Of a DNA stretch of 30,525 nucleotides, positions 7,324-15,200 are shown piece after piece; positions within the stretch are counted from its first letter, which is position 1; each line of letters begins with the position of its first letter. The notes under the pieces were generated by a model, which saw only the letters and a program-made list of their open reading frames with translations, was not told the origin of the DNA and made no database searches. A program made the position numbers and the translations under genes. The stretch is from NCBI RefSeq assembly GCF_036391795.1, contig NZ_DASVZH010000028.1, positions 1-30,525 of the forward strand, given 5' to 3'. The DNA is from Oryzihumus sp036391795 (lineage in GTDB: Bacteria > Actinomycetota > Actinomycetes > Actinomycetales > Dermatophilaceae).

Positions 7324-8744
7324 TGCGCGTCGCGGACCTGCGCCCGCTCGCCATCTTCGAGGGCCTGACCGACGACCAGCTCGCCGAGCTGCTCGAGGCC
7401 GGCACCGAGGTGCGCATCGAGCCGGGCGTCGACCTGTTCCGTGAGGGCGAGCACGCCGACCACTGGTGGGTGCTGGTCGACGGCGCGATCCACCTCGTGC
7501 GCCGCGTCGGCCGCGAGGAGACGGTCGTGGGGAGCATGGACGTACCCGGCCGCTGGGCGGGAGGGTTCCGCGCCTGGGACGAGCACGGGGTCTACCTGGC
7601 CACCGGCCGGGGACGGACGCCGGGACGGGTGCTCCGGGTGCCGGCCCCGGCACTGCGCGAACGCTCCTTCGCCTGGTTCCCGTTCGCCGCCCACCTCATC
7701 GAGGGGCTCTACGGCACCGCACGCTCCATCGAGTCGACGGTGCGCCAGCGGGAGGCGCTGGTCACCCTCGGCACCCTCGCCGCCGGCCTCGCGCACGAGA
7801 TCAACAACCCGGCGGCCGCAGCCTCCCGGGCGGTCGCCTCGCTGGAGGACGCCTGCGGCACGCTGCTGTCCTCCCTGGGCCGGCTGGCGCACGACGAGAT
7901 CTCGGCCCGCCAGTTCACCGCCCTCGACGAGCTGCGCCGCGAGCTCGAGCCGGGCGCCGGGCCGCGGGACCCGCTGGCCGCCGCCGACCTCGAGGACGCG
8001 CTCGCCGCGTGGCTCACCGGTCGCGGCGTGGCCGCGGCCGGCACCCTCGCGCCGACCCTGGCCGACGCCGGTGCCGACCTCGACTGGTGCGCGCGGGCCG
8101 CGGACGCCCTCGCGGGGTCCGCCCTGGAGCCAGGCCTGGAGTGGGTGGCCAGCACCCTGGCCACGTCCACGCTGCTGGCCGAGGTGAGGGAGTCCACCCG
8201 GCGGGTCTCCGACCTCGTCGCGGCCGTCCGCTCCTACTCGCAGATGGACCGGGCCTCGATGCAGCTCGTCGACGTCACCGAGGGCCTCGAGAGTACCCTC
8301 GTCATGCTCGGGCACACGCTGCGCGACGGTGTCACGGTCGTTCGGGACTACGGTTCCGGGGTGCCCCGCGTGGCCGCCTACGCCGGCGAGCTCAACCAGG
8401 TGTGGACGAACCTCATCGACAACGCCGTCGACGCGATGGGCGGGGCCGGCACGCTCCGGCTGACGACCCGGGCCGAGGACGGCAACGTCGTGGTCGAGGT
8501 CACCGACACCGGTCCGGGGATGCCGCCGGCGGTGGCGGCGCGGGCCTTCGAGGCGTTCTACACGACCAAGGACGTGGGCCGGGGCACGGGCCTCGGCCTC
8601 GACATCGCCCGGCGCATCGTCGAGGAGCGCCACGGCGGCACCATCGGCATCGACTCCAGCCCGGGCCGCACCGTCCTGCGGGTGCGTCTGCCCGTCCCCT
8701 CCCCGGACACGCCGGGGGCGCCGCAGACACGCGACCCCGGTTGA
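7323..8744 (+). CDS. Sensor histidine kinase with N-terminal cyclic-nucleotide-binding-like domain
   Basis: A 473-residue soluble kinase with no transmembrane helix. Residues about 7-125 are a cyclic-nucleotide-binding (Crp-type) fold, beginning LRPLAIFEGLTDDQLAELL, followed by GVDLFREGEHADHWWVLVDG. The H-box is LAAGLAHEINNP with H158 as phospho-acceptor. The ATPase shows an N-box (NLIDNAVDAM), G1 box (DTGPGMP), an F-box-like EAFYTTKD and a G2 box (GRGTGLGLDIARRI). A helical segment of about 100 residues lies between H-box and N-box and probably forms the dimer or linker region. The ATG at 7323 shares one base with the preceding stop, so the receiver-flavoprotein is the obvious phosphotransfer partner. 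That pairing is inferred from gene coupling. Ligand residues of the sensor fold cannot be confirmed by eye. Confidence 0.92.
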   Translation: MRVADLRPLAIFEGLTDDQLAELLEAGTEVRIEPGVDLFREGEHADHWWVLVDGAIHLVRRVGREETVVGSMDVPGRWAGGFRAWDEHGVYLATGRGRTPGRVLRVPAPALRERSFAWFPFAAHLIEGLYGTARSIESTVRQREALVTLGTLAAGLAHEINNPAAAASRAVASLEDACGTLLSSLGRLAHDEISARQFTALDELRRELEPGAGPRDPLAAADLEDALAAWLTGRGVAAAGTLAPTLADAGADLDWCARAADALAGSALEPGLEWVASTLATSTLLAEVRESTRRVSDLVAAVRSYSQMDRASMQLVDVTEGLESTLVMLGHTLRDGVTVVRDYGSGVPRVAAYAGELNQVWTNLIDNAVDAMGGAGTLRLTTRAEDGNVVVEVTDTGPGMPPAVAARAFEAFYTTKDVGRGTGLGLDIARRIVEERHGGTIGIDSSPGRTVLRVRLPVPSPDTPGAPQTRDPG

Positions 8745-8754
8745 CCCCCGGCCG

Positions 8755-9150
8755 TCAGTGGCGTTCGGCCGCAGCGCAGGTGATGCAGGTCCGGGTCGTG
8801 GGACGAGCCTCGAGGCGTGCTGCCCCGATCGTCCCGCCGCAGCGTTCGCAGACCCCGTAGGTGCCTGCCGACAGTCGCTCCTGAGCCAGGTCGCAGTCGG
8901 CCAGGTGGCTGCGGGCCTGCTCCAGGAGCGCAGCCACCTGAGCCCGCTCGTAGGCGATGGTCGCGCCGTCCGGGTCGTGCTCGTCATCCGTGGAGACGTC
9001 CTGGGAGGCCTCGATGATCGTGTCGACGTCGCGACTCAGGTAGGCGATGCGCGAGACCAGCTCCTGGCGCTCCTCGTCGAGCGCGGCGCGCGCGGCCGGG
9101 AAGTCATCGGCGGGAACGGCCGGAACCACGGGTTCGGAGTGGGCTGTCAT
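8755..9150 (-). CDS. TraR/DksA-family zinc-finger protein
   Basis: A 131-residue protein with an N-terminal coiled coil (about residues 17-95, rich in E, R, A and L) and a C-terminal DksA zinc finger with C101, C104, C122 and C125 (CxxC-x17-CxxC, GTYGVCERCGG). DksA/TraR proteins bind the RNA polymerase secondary channel; actinobacterial members are mostly uncharacterised. I place the start at ATG 9150. The frame stays open upstream to 9399, but that part lies opposite the tRNA-like element and does not resemble the family. The gene converges with the kinase gene, leaving only about 10 bases between the two stops. Confidence 0.9.
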   Translation of the reverse strand: MTAHSEPVVPAVPADDFPAARAALDEERQELVSRIAYLSRDVDTIIEASQDVSTDDEHDPDGATIAYERAQVAALLEQARSHLADCDLAQERLSAGTYGVCERCGGTIGAARLEARPTTRTCITCAAAERH

Positions 9151-9257
9151 GGCGTATCCAACGGATCGCGGCGACCGGCTGTTCCTCCCCTGCCGGGAAG
9201 AACGGGCGTGCCCCGTGCGTTGTCCCCCGTGCCGGCCCTGGAAGCGTGTGTGGTTGA

Positions 9258-9334
9258 GCCGCCGACAGACGACGTCATCACGACGTGGCAGTCGAGCTTG
9301 GGCGATGCGAGGGGTTCGATTCCTCTCGACGGCA
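9258..9334 (+). other. tRNA-like element: T-arm and acceptor stem, non-canonical body
   Basis: The 3' half looks like a tRNA. A 7-base loop TTCGATT (9315-9321) is closed by a 5-bp stem (AGGGG/CCTCT, one G-T pair). It is followed by CGACGGC (9327-9333), which pairs with GCCGCCG (9258-9264) except for one C-A mismatch, and then an unpaired A. No CCA is encoded. The 5' half does not fold as a cloverleaf: there is no T8, no GG-containing D-loop and no anticodon loop with T33, and the body is a few bases too long. A competing stem, GTCGAG (9291-9296) with CTCGAC (9325-9330), is also possible. A strong terminator follows at once, which supports a short transcript. It could be a decayed tRNA, an attachment-site remnant or a tRNA-mimic RNA. 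Confidence 0.35.
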
Positions 9335-9339
9335 CGCAC

Positions 9340-9372
9340 GACGGACGGGCGCCCCACAGGTGCCCGTCCGTC
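9340..9372 (+). terminator. Intrinsic terminator after the tRNA-like element
   Basis: A 14-bp stem (9340-9353 with 9359-9372, one G-T pair) closes a CCACA loop, and the downstream strand is CTGTCTGTC, moderately T-rich. It lies 6 bases after the tRNA-like acceptor. It could also stop the convergent UBP-zinc-finger gene that ends at 9430 on the minus strand. Confidence 0.65.
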
Positions 9373-9429
9373 TGTCTGTCTCGGTGTGGACCGTCCCATC
9401 CCGGCCTCGTGTCCTCGCTCGCCCTCCGG

Positions 9430-9801
9430 CTAGTGCAGCCGGGACCGCCAGTCGGGCGGCACCCGCCCCGCCGGTCCCGGGACGCCCTGTCCGGCGGGGT
9501 GGGAGGTCGGGCCCGCCAGCTCGGGCCCCTCGAGCCAGTCGCCCGTGGCGTAGTCGTAGAACCAGTCCTCGTCCGGCTCGAAGCTCTGGACCACCCGGTG
9601 CCCGGTGGCGCGGAAGTGCCCGGAGGCGTGCTGGGCGGGTGAGGAGTCGCAGCAGCCGACGTGGCCGCAGCGCGCGCAGCGACGCAGGTGCAGCCACCAG
9701 CCCGGCGGGGTGGCGGCGTCACAGTCGGCGCAGCCGGGGCCGCTCGGGGCAACCTCGGGCCTGACCTCGACCTCGGGCCTGAGCTGGCTGCCGTCGCCCA
9801 C
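9430..9801 (-). CDS. UBP-type zinc-finger domain protein
   Basis: A 123-residue protein containing one zf-UBP domain. Candidate zinc ligands are C24, C27, C42, C45, C50 (C51 adjacent), H58, H62 and H68, within CADC, RCARCGHVGCC, DSSPAQHASGH and ATGH. The conserved SFEPDEDWFYDYATG and GPAGRVPPDWRSRLH tail match a widespread actinobacterial small protein. In eukaryotes this fold binds the ubiquitin C-terminus; the bacterial role is unknown. I choose GTG 9801 because GAGAGGGG lies about 8 bases upstream and relatives begin near here. An ATG at 9900 in the same frame would add 33 residues with no ribosome site. Confidence 0.88.
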   Translation of the reverse strand: MGDGSQLRPEVEVRPEVAPSGPGCADCDAATPPGWWLHLRRCARCGHVGCCDSSPAQHASGHFRATGHRVVQSFEPDEDWFYDYATGDWLEGPELAGPTSHPAGQGVPGPAGRVPPDWRSRLH

Positions 9802-9909
9802 GTGCCGACCCCTCTCACCGATGCGGCCCCGCGCCACGGCAGTCTCGTCGCCTCGGTCTGCGGGAGCCTCGTGCAGTTCGCGTAGCGCGGGCTGGTCCAT
9901 GCCTGCGCA

Positions 9910-9945
9910 GCAACGCCCCGCCGGGGGTCCCCGGCGGGGCGTTGC
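9910..9945 (-). terminator. Strong palindromic terminator downstream of the MFS gene
   Basis: Arms 9910-9926 and 9929-9945 are perfect 17-base inverted repeats around a 2-base centre, giving a very stable GC-rich hairpin. It starts 25 bases after the stop of the minus-strand MFS gene and precedes the UBP gene start, insulating the two. There is no T-tract, as is common for actinobacterial terminators. Confidence 0.75.
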
Positions 9946-9969
9946 GTGCGGTGTGACCGGCTGCTCGGC

Positions 9970-11439
9970 TCAGGCCACCGGCTCCAGCACACGGGCCTCC
10001 GTCTCCGGCAGCGCCACCTCGGGACGTGGGGTGCGACGGCGTACGGCCAGGGACAGCACGAGCACCACGGCGACAGCGATGAGGCCGGCGGCGACACCGA
10101 ACCCGCGGTCTGCGCCCAGCGCGAACAGCGCCTTGGCGTGCGCCGACGCGGCCGGGGAGGACGCCGCCCCGGGCCCGGCGGTGGCGAAGACGGTGACGAG
10201 CACCGCCAGGCCGACCGCTCCGCCGACCTGCTGGGTGACGTTGACCAGGCCGGAGGCGATGCCCACCTCATGGGCCGGCACCCTGGCCATGCCCGCGTCG
10301 GTGAGCGGGACGAAGGCGGTGCCGTTGCCGAACGCGAACAGCACCATCGAGCCGATCAGCTGCGCGTAGGTGGTGTCGACCCCGAGCCGAGTCAGCAGGA
10401 CGAGACCCACCCCGGACATCGCCATCCCGGCGAGCATCACGGCGCGGGTGCCGACCCGCGGCACGAACACCCGGGTGGCCAGCTGGGAGCTGACGAACAC
10501 CGTCACCGGGAACGGCACGAACGCCAGTCCGGTCCGCACCGGCGACCAGCCGAGGACGAGCTGGAAGTACTGGCTGAGGAAGAAGAACGCGCCCATGCTG
10601 CCGGCGACGAGCAGCAGCCGCGCGACATACGCACTCGCGCGCTCCCGGTCGGCGAACAGGTGCAGCGGCGTGATGGGGTGCTCGACGCTGCGCTCGACGA
10701 GGACGAAGGCGGTCATCAGGACGAGCGCGGCCGCGAAGGAGGCCAGGGCCGTGGCGCTGCCCCAGCCGTCGGCCGCGGCGCGGATGAACCCGTAGACCAG
10801 GGCGGTCATGCCCGCCGTGGACAGCAGGCTCCCGGCGACGTCGATGCGGCCGGACTGGCCGCGGCCGCGGGGCAGGGCCACGCGGGACAGCGCGAGCACC
10901 ACGAGCCCGATGGGCACGTTGACGAACATCACCCACCGCCAGGAGGCGTAGGAGGTGAGCAGGCCGCCGGCGATGAGCCCGATGGCGGCGCCGCTGGCGG
11001 AGACGATCGTGTAGTAGCCCACGGCTCGGGTGCGGTCCCGCGGCTGCGGGTACAGCCCCATGAGGATCGCGAGGGCCGACGGGGCGATGAGGGCCGCGCC
11101 GACGCCCTGCGCGGCCCGGGCCAGGAAGAGGTCGGCGCCGGCGCCGGCGAAGCCGCCGAGCAGGGAGGCGGCGGTGAAGAGGGCCATGCCGACCGCGAAG
11201 ACGGTGCGGCGCCCGAACAGGTCACCGGCGCGGGCGCCGAGCAGGAGCAGCCCGCCGAAGGCGAGGGTGTAGGCGTTGACGACCCAGGACAGGTTCGCGG
11301 GCTGGATGTGCAGCGCCTGCTGCATGTCCGGCAGCGCGATGTTCACGATCGCCGAGTCGAGGACGATCATCATCTGGGTGGTGAGGACGACGGCGAGGGG
11401 GAGCCACGTCCGGGTCGGCGTGGCAGTGCTGGAACTCAT
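9970..11439 (-). CDS. DHA2-family MFS efflux transporter under TetR control
   Basis: A 489-residue, 14-helix drug exporter. Helix 1 has LTTQMMIVLDSAIVNIALP, then NLSWVVNAYTLAFGG and motif A GARAGDLFGRRTVF. SASGAAIGLIAGGLLTSYASWRW is the motif C region of TMS5. ATG 11439 follows GGAAGGACC about 10 bases upstream, a usable ribosome site; the frame is open further upstream only across the operator region. The divergent tetR gene and three palindromes between them indicate substrate-induced derepression. Related DHA2 pumps export dyes, quaternary ammonium compounds or antibiotics; the substrate here is unknown. Confidence 0.9.
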   Translation of the reverse strand: MSSSTATPTRTWLPLAVVLTTQMMIVLDSAIVNIALPDMQQALHIQPANLSWVVNAYTLAFGGLLLLGARAGDLFGRRTVFAVGMALFTAASLLGGFAGAGADLFLARAAQGVGAALIAPSALAILMGLYPQPRDRTRAVGYYTIVSASGAAIGLIAGGLLTSYASWRWVMFVNVPIGLVVLALSRVALPRGRGQSGRIDVAGSLLSTAGMTALVYGFIRAAADGWGSATALASFAAALVLMTAFVLVERSVEHPITPLHLFADRERASAYVARLLLVAGSMGAFFFLSQYFQLVLGWSPVRTGLAFVPFPVTVFVSSQLATRVFVPRVGTRAVMLAGMAMSGVGLVLLTRLGVDTTYAQLIGSMVLFAFGNGTAFVPLTDAGMARVPAHEVGIASGLVNVTQQVGGAVGLAVLVTVFATAGPGAASSPAASAHAKALFALGADRGFGVAAGLIAVAVVLVLSLAVRRRTPRPEVALPETEARVLEPVA

Positions 11440-11485
11440 GGATGGGAGGTCCTTCCCGGCAGGCGGGGCTATCATGGTGACGAAA

Positions 11486-11566
11486 GCGGAGGAACCCTCC
11501 GCGTCGTGACAAGAGTGGAAGCGGAGATTCCCTCCGCTTAACCGACTATACGGAGGACGTCTCCGT
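11486..11566. promoter_or_regulatory. Three TetR operator-like palindromes
   Basis: Three inverted repeats share the core GGAG-N5-CTCC. O1 at 11486-11502 has arms GCGGAG/CTCCGC. O2 at 11519-11539 has arms AAGCGGAG/CTCCGCTT. O3 at 11550-11566 has arms ACGGAG/CTCCGT. Their centres are 35 and 29 bp apart. O3 lies between the -35 and -10 of the MFS promoter, O2 covers the likely transcription start, and O1 is in the leader. This layout is what a TetR repressor controlling both divergent genes would use. Confidence 0.75.
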
Positions 11567-11574
11567 TTATGCAA
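11545..11574 (-). promoter_or_regulatory. Promoter of the TetR-controlled MFS gene
   Basis: On the minus strand a -35 TTGCAT (11569-11574) and a -10 TATAGT (11545-11550) are separated by 18 bases. This is close to the housekeeping sigma consensus and unusually AT-rich for this genome. One operator palindrome fills the spacer. The transcription start would fall near 11538, giving a leader of about 100 bases. Confidence 0.7.
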
Positions 11575-11587
11575 GGTGGTGACTCGG

Positions 11588-12184
11588 GTGTCCCCTGAGG
11601 GCAAGGCGCTCCGCGCCGATGCCGCCCGCAACCGGGCGCGGCTCCTCGACGCGGCGACGGCGCAGTTCGCCGAACGCGGCGTCGAGACGTCGCTGGACGA
11701 CGTGGCCAAGGCCGCGGGCGTGGGCATCGGGACCCTCTACCGCCACTTCCCCACCCGCGAGGACCTCGTCCTGGCGGTCTACGGCGCCCAGATCGACGCC
11801 CTCGACGCGCGTTCCCGGGAGCTGGCGACCAGCGAGGACCCCGGCGAGGCGCTGCGCGAGTGGATGCGCGGGTTCGTCGACTTCTACGCCGTCAAGCAGG
11901 GCATGGTGACCCTGCTGCGCACGATGATGGACGGCAGCCGCTCGGAGCACTTCGCGCAGACCCGGGAGACGCTGCGCCTGGCCGCGGAGCGCATGCTCGC
12001 CCCCGCCATCGAGGCCGGGGTGATCCGCGAGGACGTCGCCGCGCCCGAGCTGCTGCGCGCCCTGGGGGGCATCTGCCTCACCAGCGACCCGAGGTCGACA
12101 CCGCCCTCATCGACGCTGGCCCTGGTCGACCTCGTGTATGACGGGCTGCGCTACGGCGCACCGGTGGCCGCGACCCGCTCCTGA
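11588..12184 (+). CDS. TetR-family transcriptional repressor of the divergent MFS pump
   Basis: A protein of about 198 residues with an N-terminal TetR helix-turn-helix (residues about 14-58: RNRARLLDAATAQFAERGVE, then VGIGTLYRHFPTREDL). The ligand-binding half includes LLRALGGICLTSD and DLVYDGLRYGAP, as in TetR proteins with a SBP-like C-terminal domain. Starts are possible at GTG 11576, 11579 and 11588; I prefer 11588 because AAGGTGG at 11573-11579 then sits at a good distance. It is divergent from the MFS gene with three palindromes between, so autoregulation plus pump repression is the natural model. A short proline/serine stretch (RSTPPSST) before the last helix departs from close relatives, but the frame is intact. 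Confidence 0.9.
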   Translation: MSPEGKALRADAARNRARLLDAATAQFAERGVETSLDDVAKAAGVGIGTLYRHFPTREDLVLAVYGAQIDALDARSRELATSEDPGEALREWMRGFVDFYAVKQGMVTLLRTMMDGSRSEHFAQTRETLRLAAERMLAPAIEAGVIREDVAAPELLRALGGICLTSDPRSTPPSSTLALVDLVYDGLRYGAPVAATRS

Positions 12185-12285
12185 CGACGAGGCACACTGG
12201 CTCCCGTCCTGCGGGCCCGTGACCCGCGCGGTCGCGGCCGCGGTGCACCGGCGCCGCCGCTCCGACCCGGTATGCCGCGCTGTCG

Positions 12286-15200
12286 CTAGCCGGCGAGGTG
12301 GCCCCAGCTCGTCGAGAGCTCGTGCCACGCCCCGACGGCGGCGACGCGACCTTCCACCAGCACCACCACGCGGTCGGCCTGGGCCAGCGCCGCCCGCTTG
12401 GACGTGGCGCCGATGACGGTGGCGCCCCGCTCACGCAGCGCGGACCACAGCTCGATCTCGGTGGCCGAGTCGAGCGCCGAGGAGACGTCGTCGGCGAGCA
12501 GCAGCTCGGCCTCGCATGCGAGCGCCCGCGCCAGCGCGAGGCGCTGCACCTGGCCGCCGGAGAGCCGGACCCCGCGGTGCCCGACCAGCGCGTCGGGGCC
12601 GCCGGCCGACTGGACGTCCGGGACGAGACGGGCGGTCTCGAGGGCCGGGCGCACGGCGCGGCCCGGGTGGTCCAGCCGGACGTTGTCGGTGAAGGTGCCG
12701 GAGAGGACCCTCGGCACCTGGGCGACGTGGGCGACCCGACCCGGTCGCAGGAACGTCTGCGGCTCGGCCACCGGCTGACCGTTCCAGCGGATCTCCCCCG
12801 TGCTGGTGACCAGACCGGCCAGGGCGGAGAGCAGGCTGGACTTGCCTGACCCGACCTGCCCGAGCAGGAGCACCAGCTCACCGGCGCCGACCGTCAGGTC
12901 CACGCCGGTCGCCCCGAGGGTGCCGTCGTCGTGCACCGCCGTGAGACCAGCGATCTCGAGGGTGCGCAGCGGCTCCCGGGGGGCGGACACCGGCGCGGGG
13001 GCGGCGCCCTCCACGAGGTCGACTCCCGCCGGCACGCGCATGAGGTCGCCGCCGCCGGCGAGCCGGCTCGTGGTCTGCATCCAGGCGCGGGTGCCCGGGG
13101 CCTCGGTGATGACCGACCCCGCGACCCGCCCGAACCAGTCGAAGCCGTTGACCGCTCCGGCGACCAGCAGGGCCGTGGCCAGCCCCCAGCCGCCGGCGAC
13201 GAGGACGGCCCAGGCCGTCACGACGCCGCACTGGACCATGACGATCGGGACGCCGTCGAGCAGGGCCTGCACGCGGTGCTCGCGGACCGCGGCGGCCACG
13301 CGGCCACCGTCGACCTCGCGCAGGTGGGCGTGCACGCTCGGCGTCGACGCGGCGAGCTTTACCGTGCGCACCGAGTCCAGGGCCGAGACCAGGGAGCGGC
13401 CGAAGCGGGCGCGGGCGGCGGCGGAGGCCGCAGCGGACCGGCCGGCTACGCGCCGCCCCAGGGAGGAGGCGAGCGCGGAGGCAACCATGACGGCGAGCAG
13501 GACCCCGCCGGCCAGCAGGCTCCGCGCCGCGACCGCGGTCACCGCGGCGATGGCGAGGCCGTTGACGAAGTCGACCCAGCGGTCGGCGTAGCGGGCCAGG
13601 CGGTCGGCGTCCATGGTGCGGGCCACGACCTCGCCGGGAGGGGTCCGCTCCAGACGGTGCTGGGCGGTCTGCCCGACCAGCACCGCCGAGCGCACGCGCA
13701 GCATCACCGACACCCACCACCGTGGGTAGCGCCGGAAGGACTCGGCGAGCAGCAGCGGCGACAGGAGCAGCGAGACCACGAGCGCAGCGGTCAGCGCCAC
13801 GGGGCTCTCGCCGTGCTGGAGGGCGACCACGAGGTGTCCCCAGATCCAGCCGGTGACGGCGCCGAAGGCCCCGGAAAGTGCCGCGGCGAGGAAGAGCCCG
13901 ACGCTGACCAGGCCCCACTGCGGCTCGATGCGCAGCGCCGAGGCGGTCGCCCGGGCCAGGCCGGGCACGTCCTCCAGGCGCGGGGCGGGCGGGGGCGCCC
14001 CGGTGCGGCGGGCGGTGCCGACCCGGCCGGTGGCCAGGGTCGTGTCGTCAGGCGAAGCGGCGCCGGAGGCCGTGGGGGTGGGGGCGAGTGGCCCGTCGTG
14101 AGCGGGCGGGGCGGAGTCCTCCTCCGCCGCGGCCTCGAGCAACCGCTGGAACGGCCCCGGCTGGGCGGCGAGCCGGGCGCGCGAGCCCTGCTGCACGACC
14201 CGCCCGCCCTCCAGCACCGCGACGTGCTCGGCGCGCCGGGTCGTGGACAGCCGGTGGGCGACCAGGAGGCCGGTGCGCCCGGAGAGGAGCCGCTCGGCGG
14301 CACGCACGACGTTGGCCTCGGTGACCGGGTCCATGCGGGCGGTGGCCTCGTCGAGGACGACCACCCGCACGTGGCGCACCAGCAGGCGCGCGAAGGCGAC
14401 GAGCTGTTCCTCGCCGGAGGACAAGGTCGTGCCGCCCGGGCCGAGCGGGGTGTCCAACCCGTCGGGCAGGCCGGACACCCAGTCCTCCAGGCCGAGCTCG
14501 GCGACGGCGCGCTCGACCTCGGCGCGCGGCACCGGCTCGAAGAGCGTGATGTTCTCGGCCAGGGTGCCGGCGAGGATCTCGGTCCGCTGGGTCACGACGC
14601 CGACGGCGGAGCGGAGCCGCTGCAGGTCGACGTCGAGCACGTCGACGCCGCCGAGCAGGACCGACCCGCGCTCGGGCTCGACGGCCCGGGAGAGCAGTGA
14701 GGCCAACGTCGACTTGCCCGACCCGGTGCGGCCGACCAGGGCGCAGGTGGTGCCGGCGGGGACGTCCAGGTTGACCTGCTGGAGCGCGAAGCGCCCCTCG
14801 ACGTAGCTGAAGCGCAGGTCGCGGAACTGGATGTCCAGCGGCCCGTCCGGCAGGTCGTCGCCGCCGACGGGCTCGGACTCGGTGCCCAGCAGACCCCGGA
14901 GCCGCAGCACGGCGCCGAAGCCGGCCTGCAGGTCCGGCAGGTGCCGGGCCAGCATGTCGGTCTGGCCCACGAACATGGTGGTGACGAGGAAGAGCGTGAC
15001 CAGCTCGGCGGTGTCGAGCCGGGCGTTGACCACCAGCGTCACCCCGACGAGCGCGGTGGCTGCCAGCACCGCGTGCAGCAGCGTGCCGGTGCGCCGGCCG
15101 ATCCGGCTCTCCAGCTCGAGGACGCTGTTGAACCTGCGGTGCACCTCGGAGGCGAGCTCGGTGCAGCGCCGCACCACGTGGGCCTGGCCCAGGCTGGCGC

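Noticed and set aside
9151..9399. N-terminal extension of the DksA-like protein over the tRNA-like element
   Set aside because: The extra residues are not family-like and lie opposite a structured RNA element; ATG 9150 gives the normal length.
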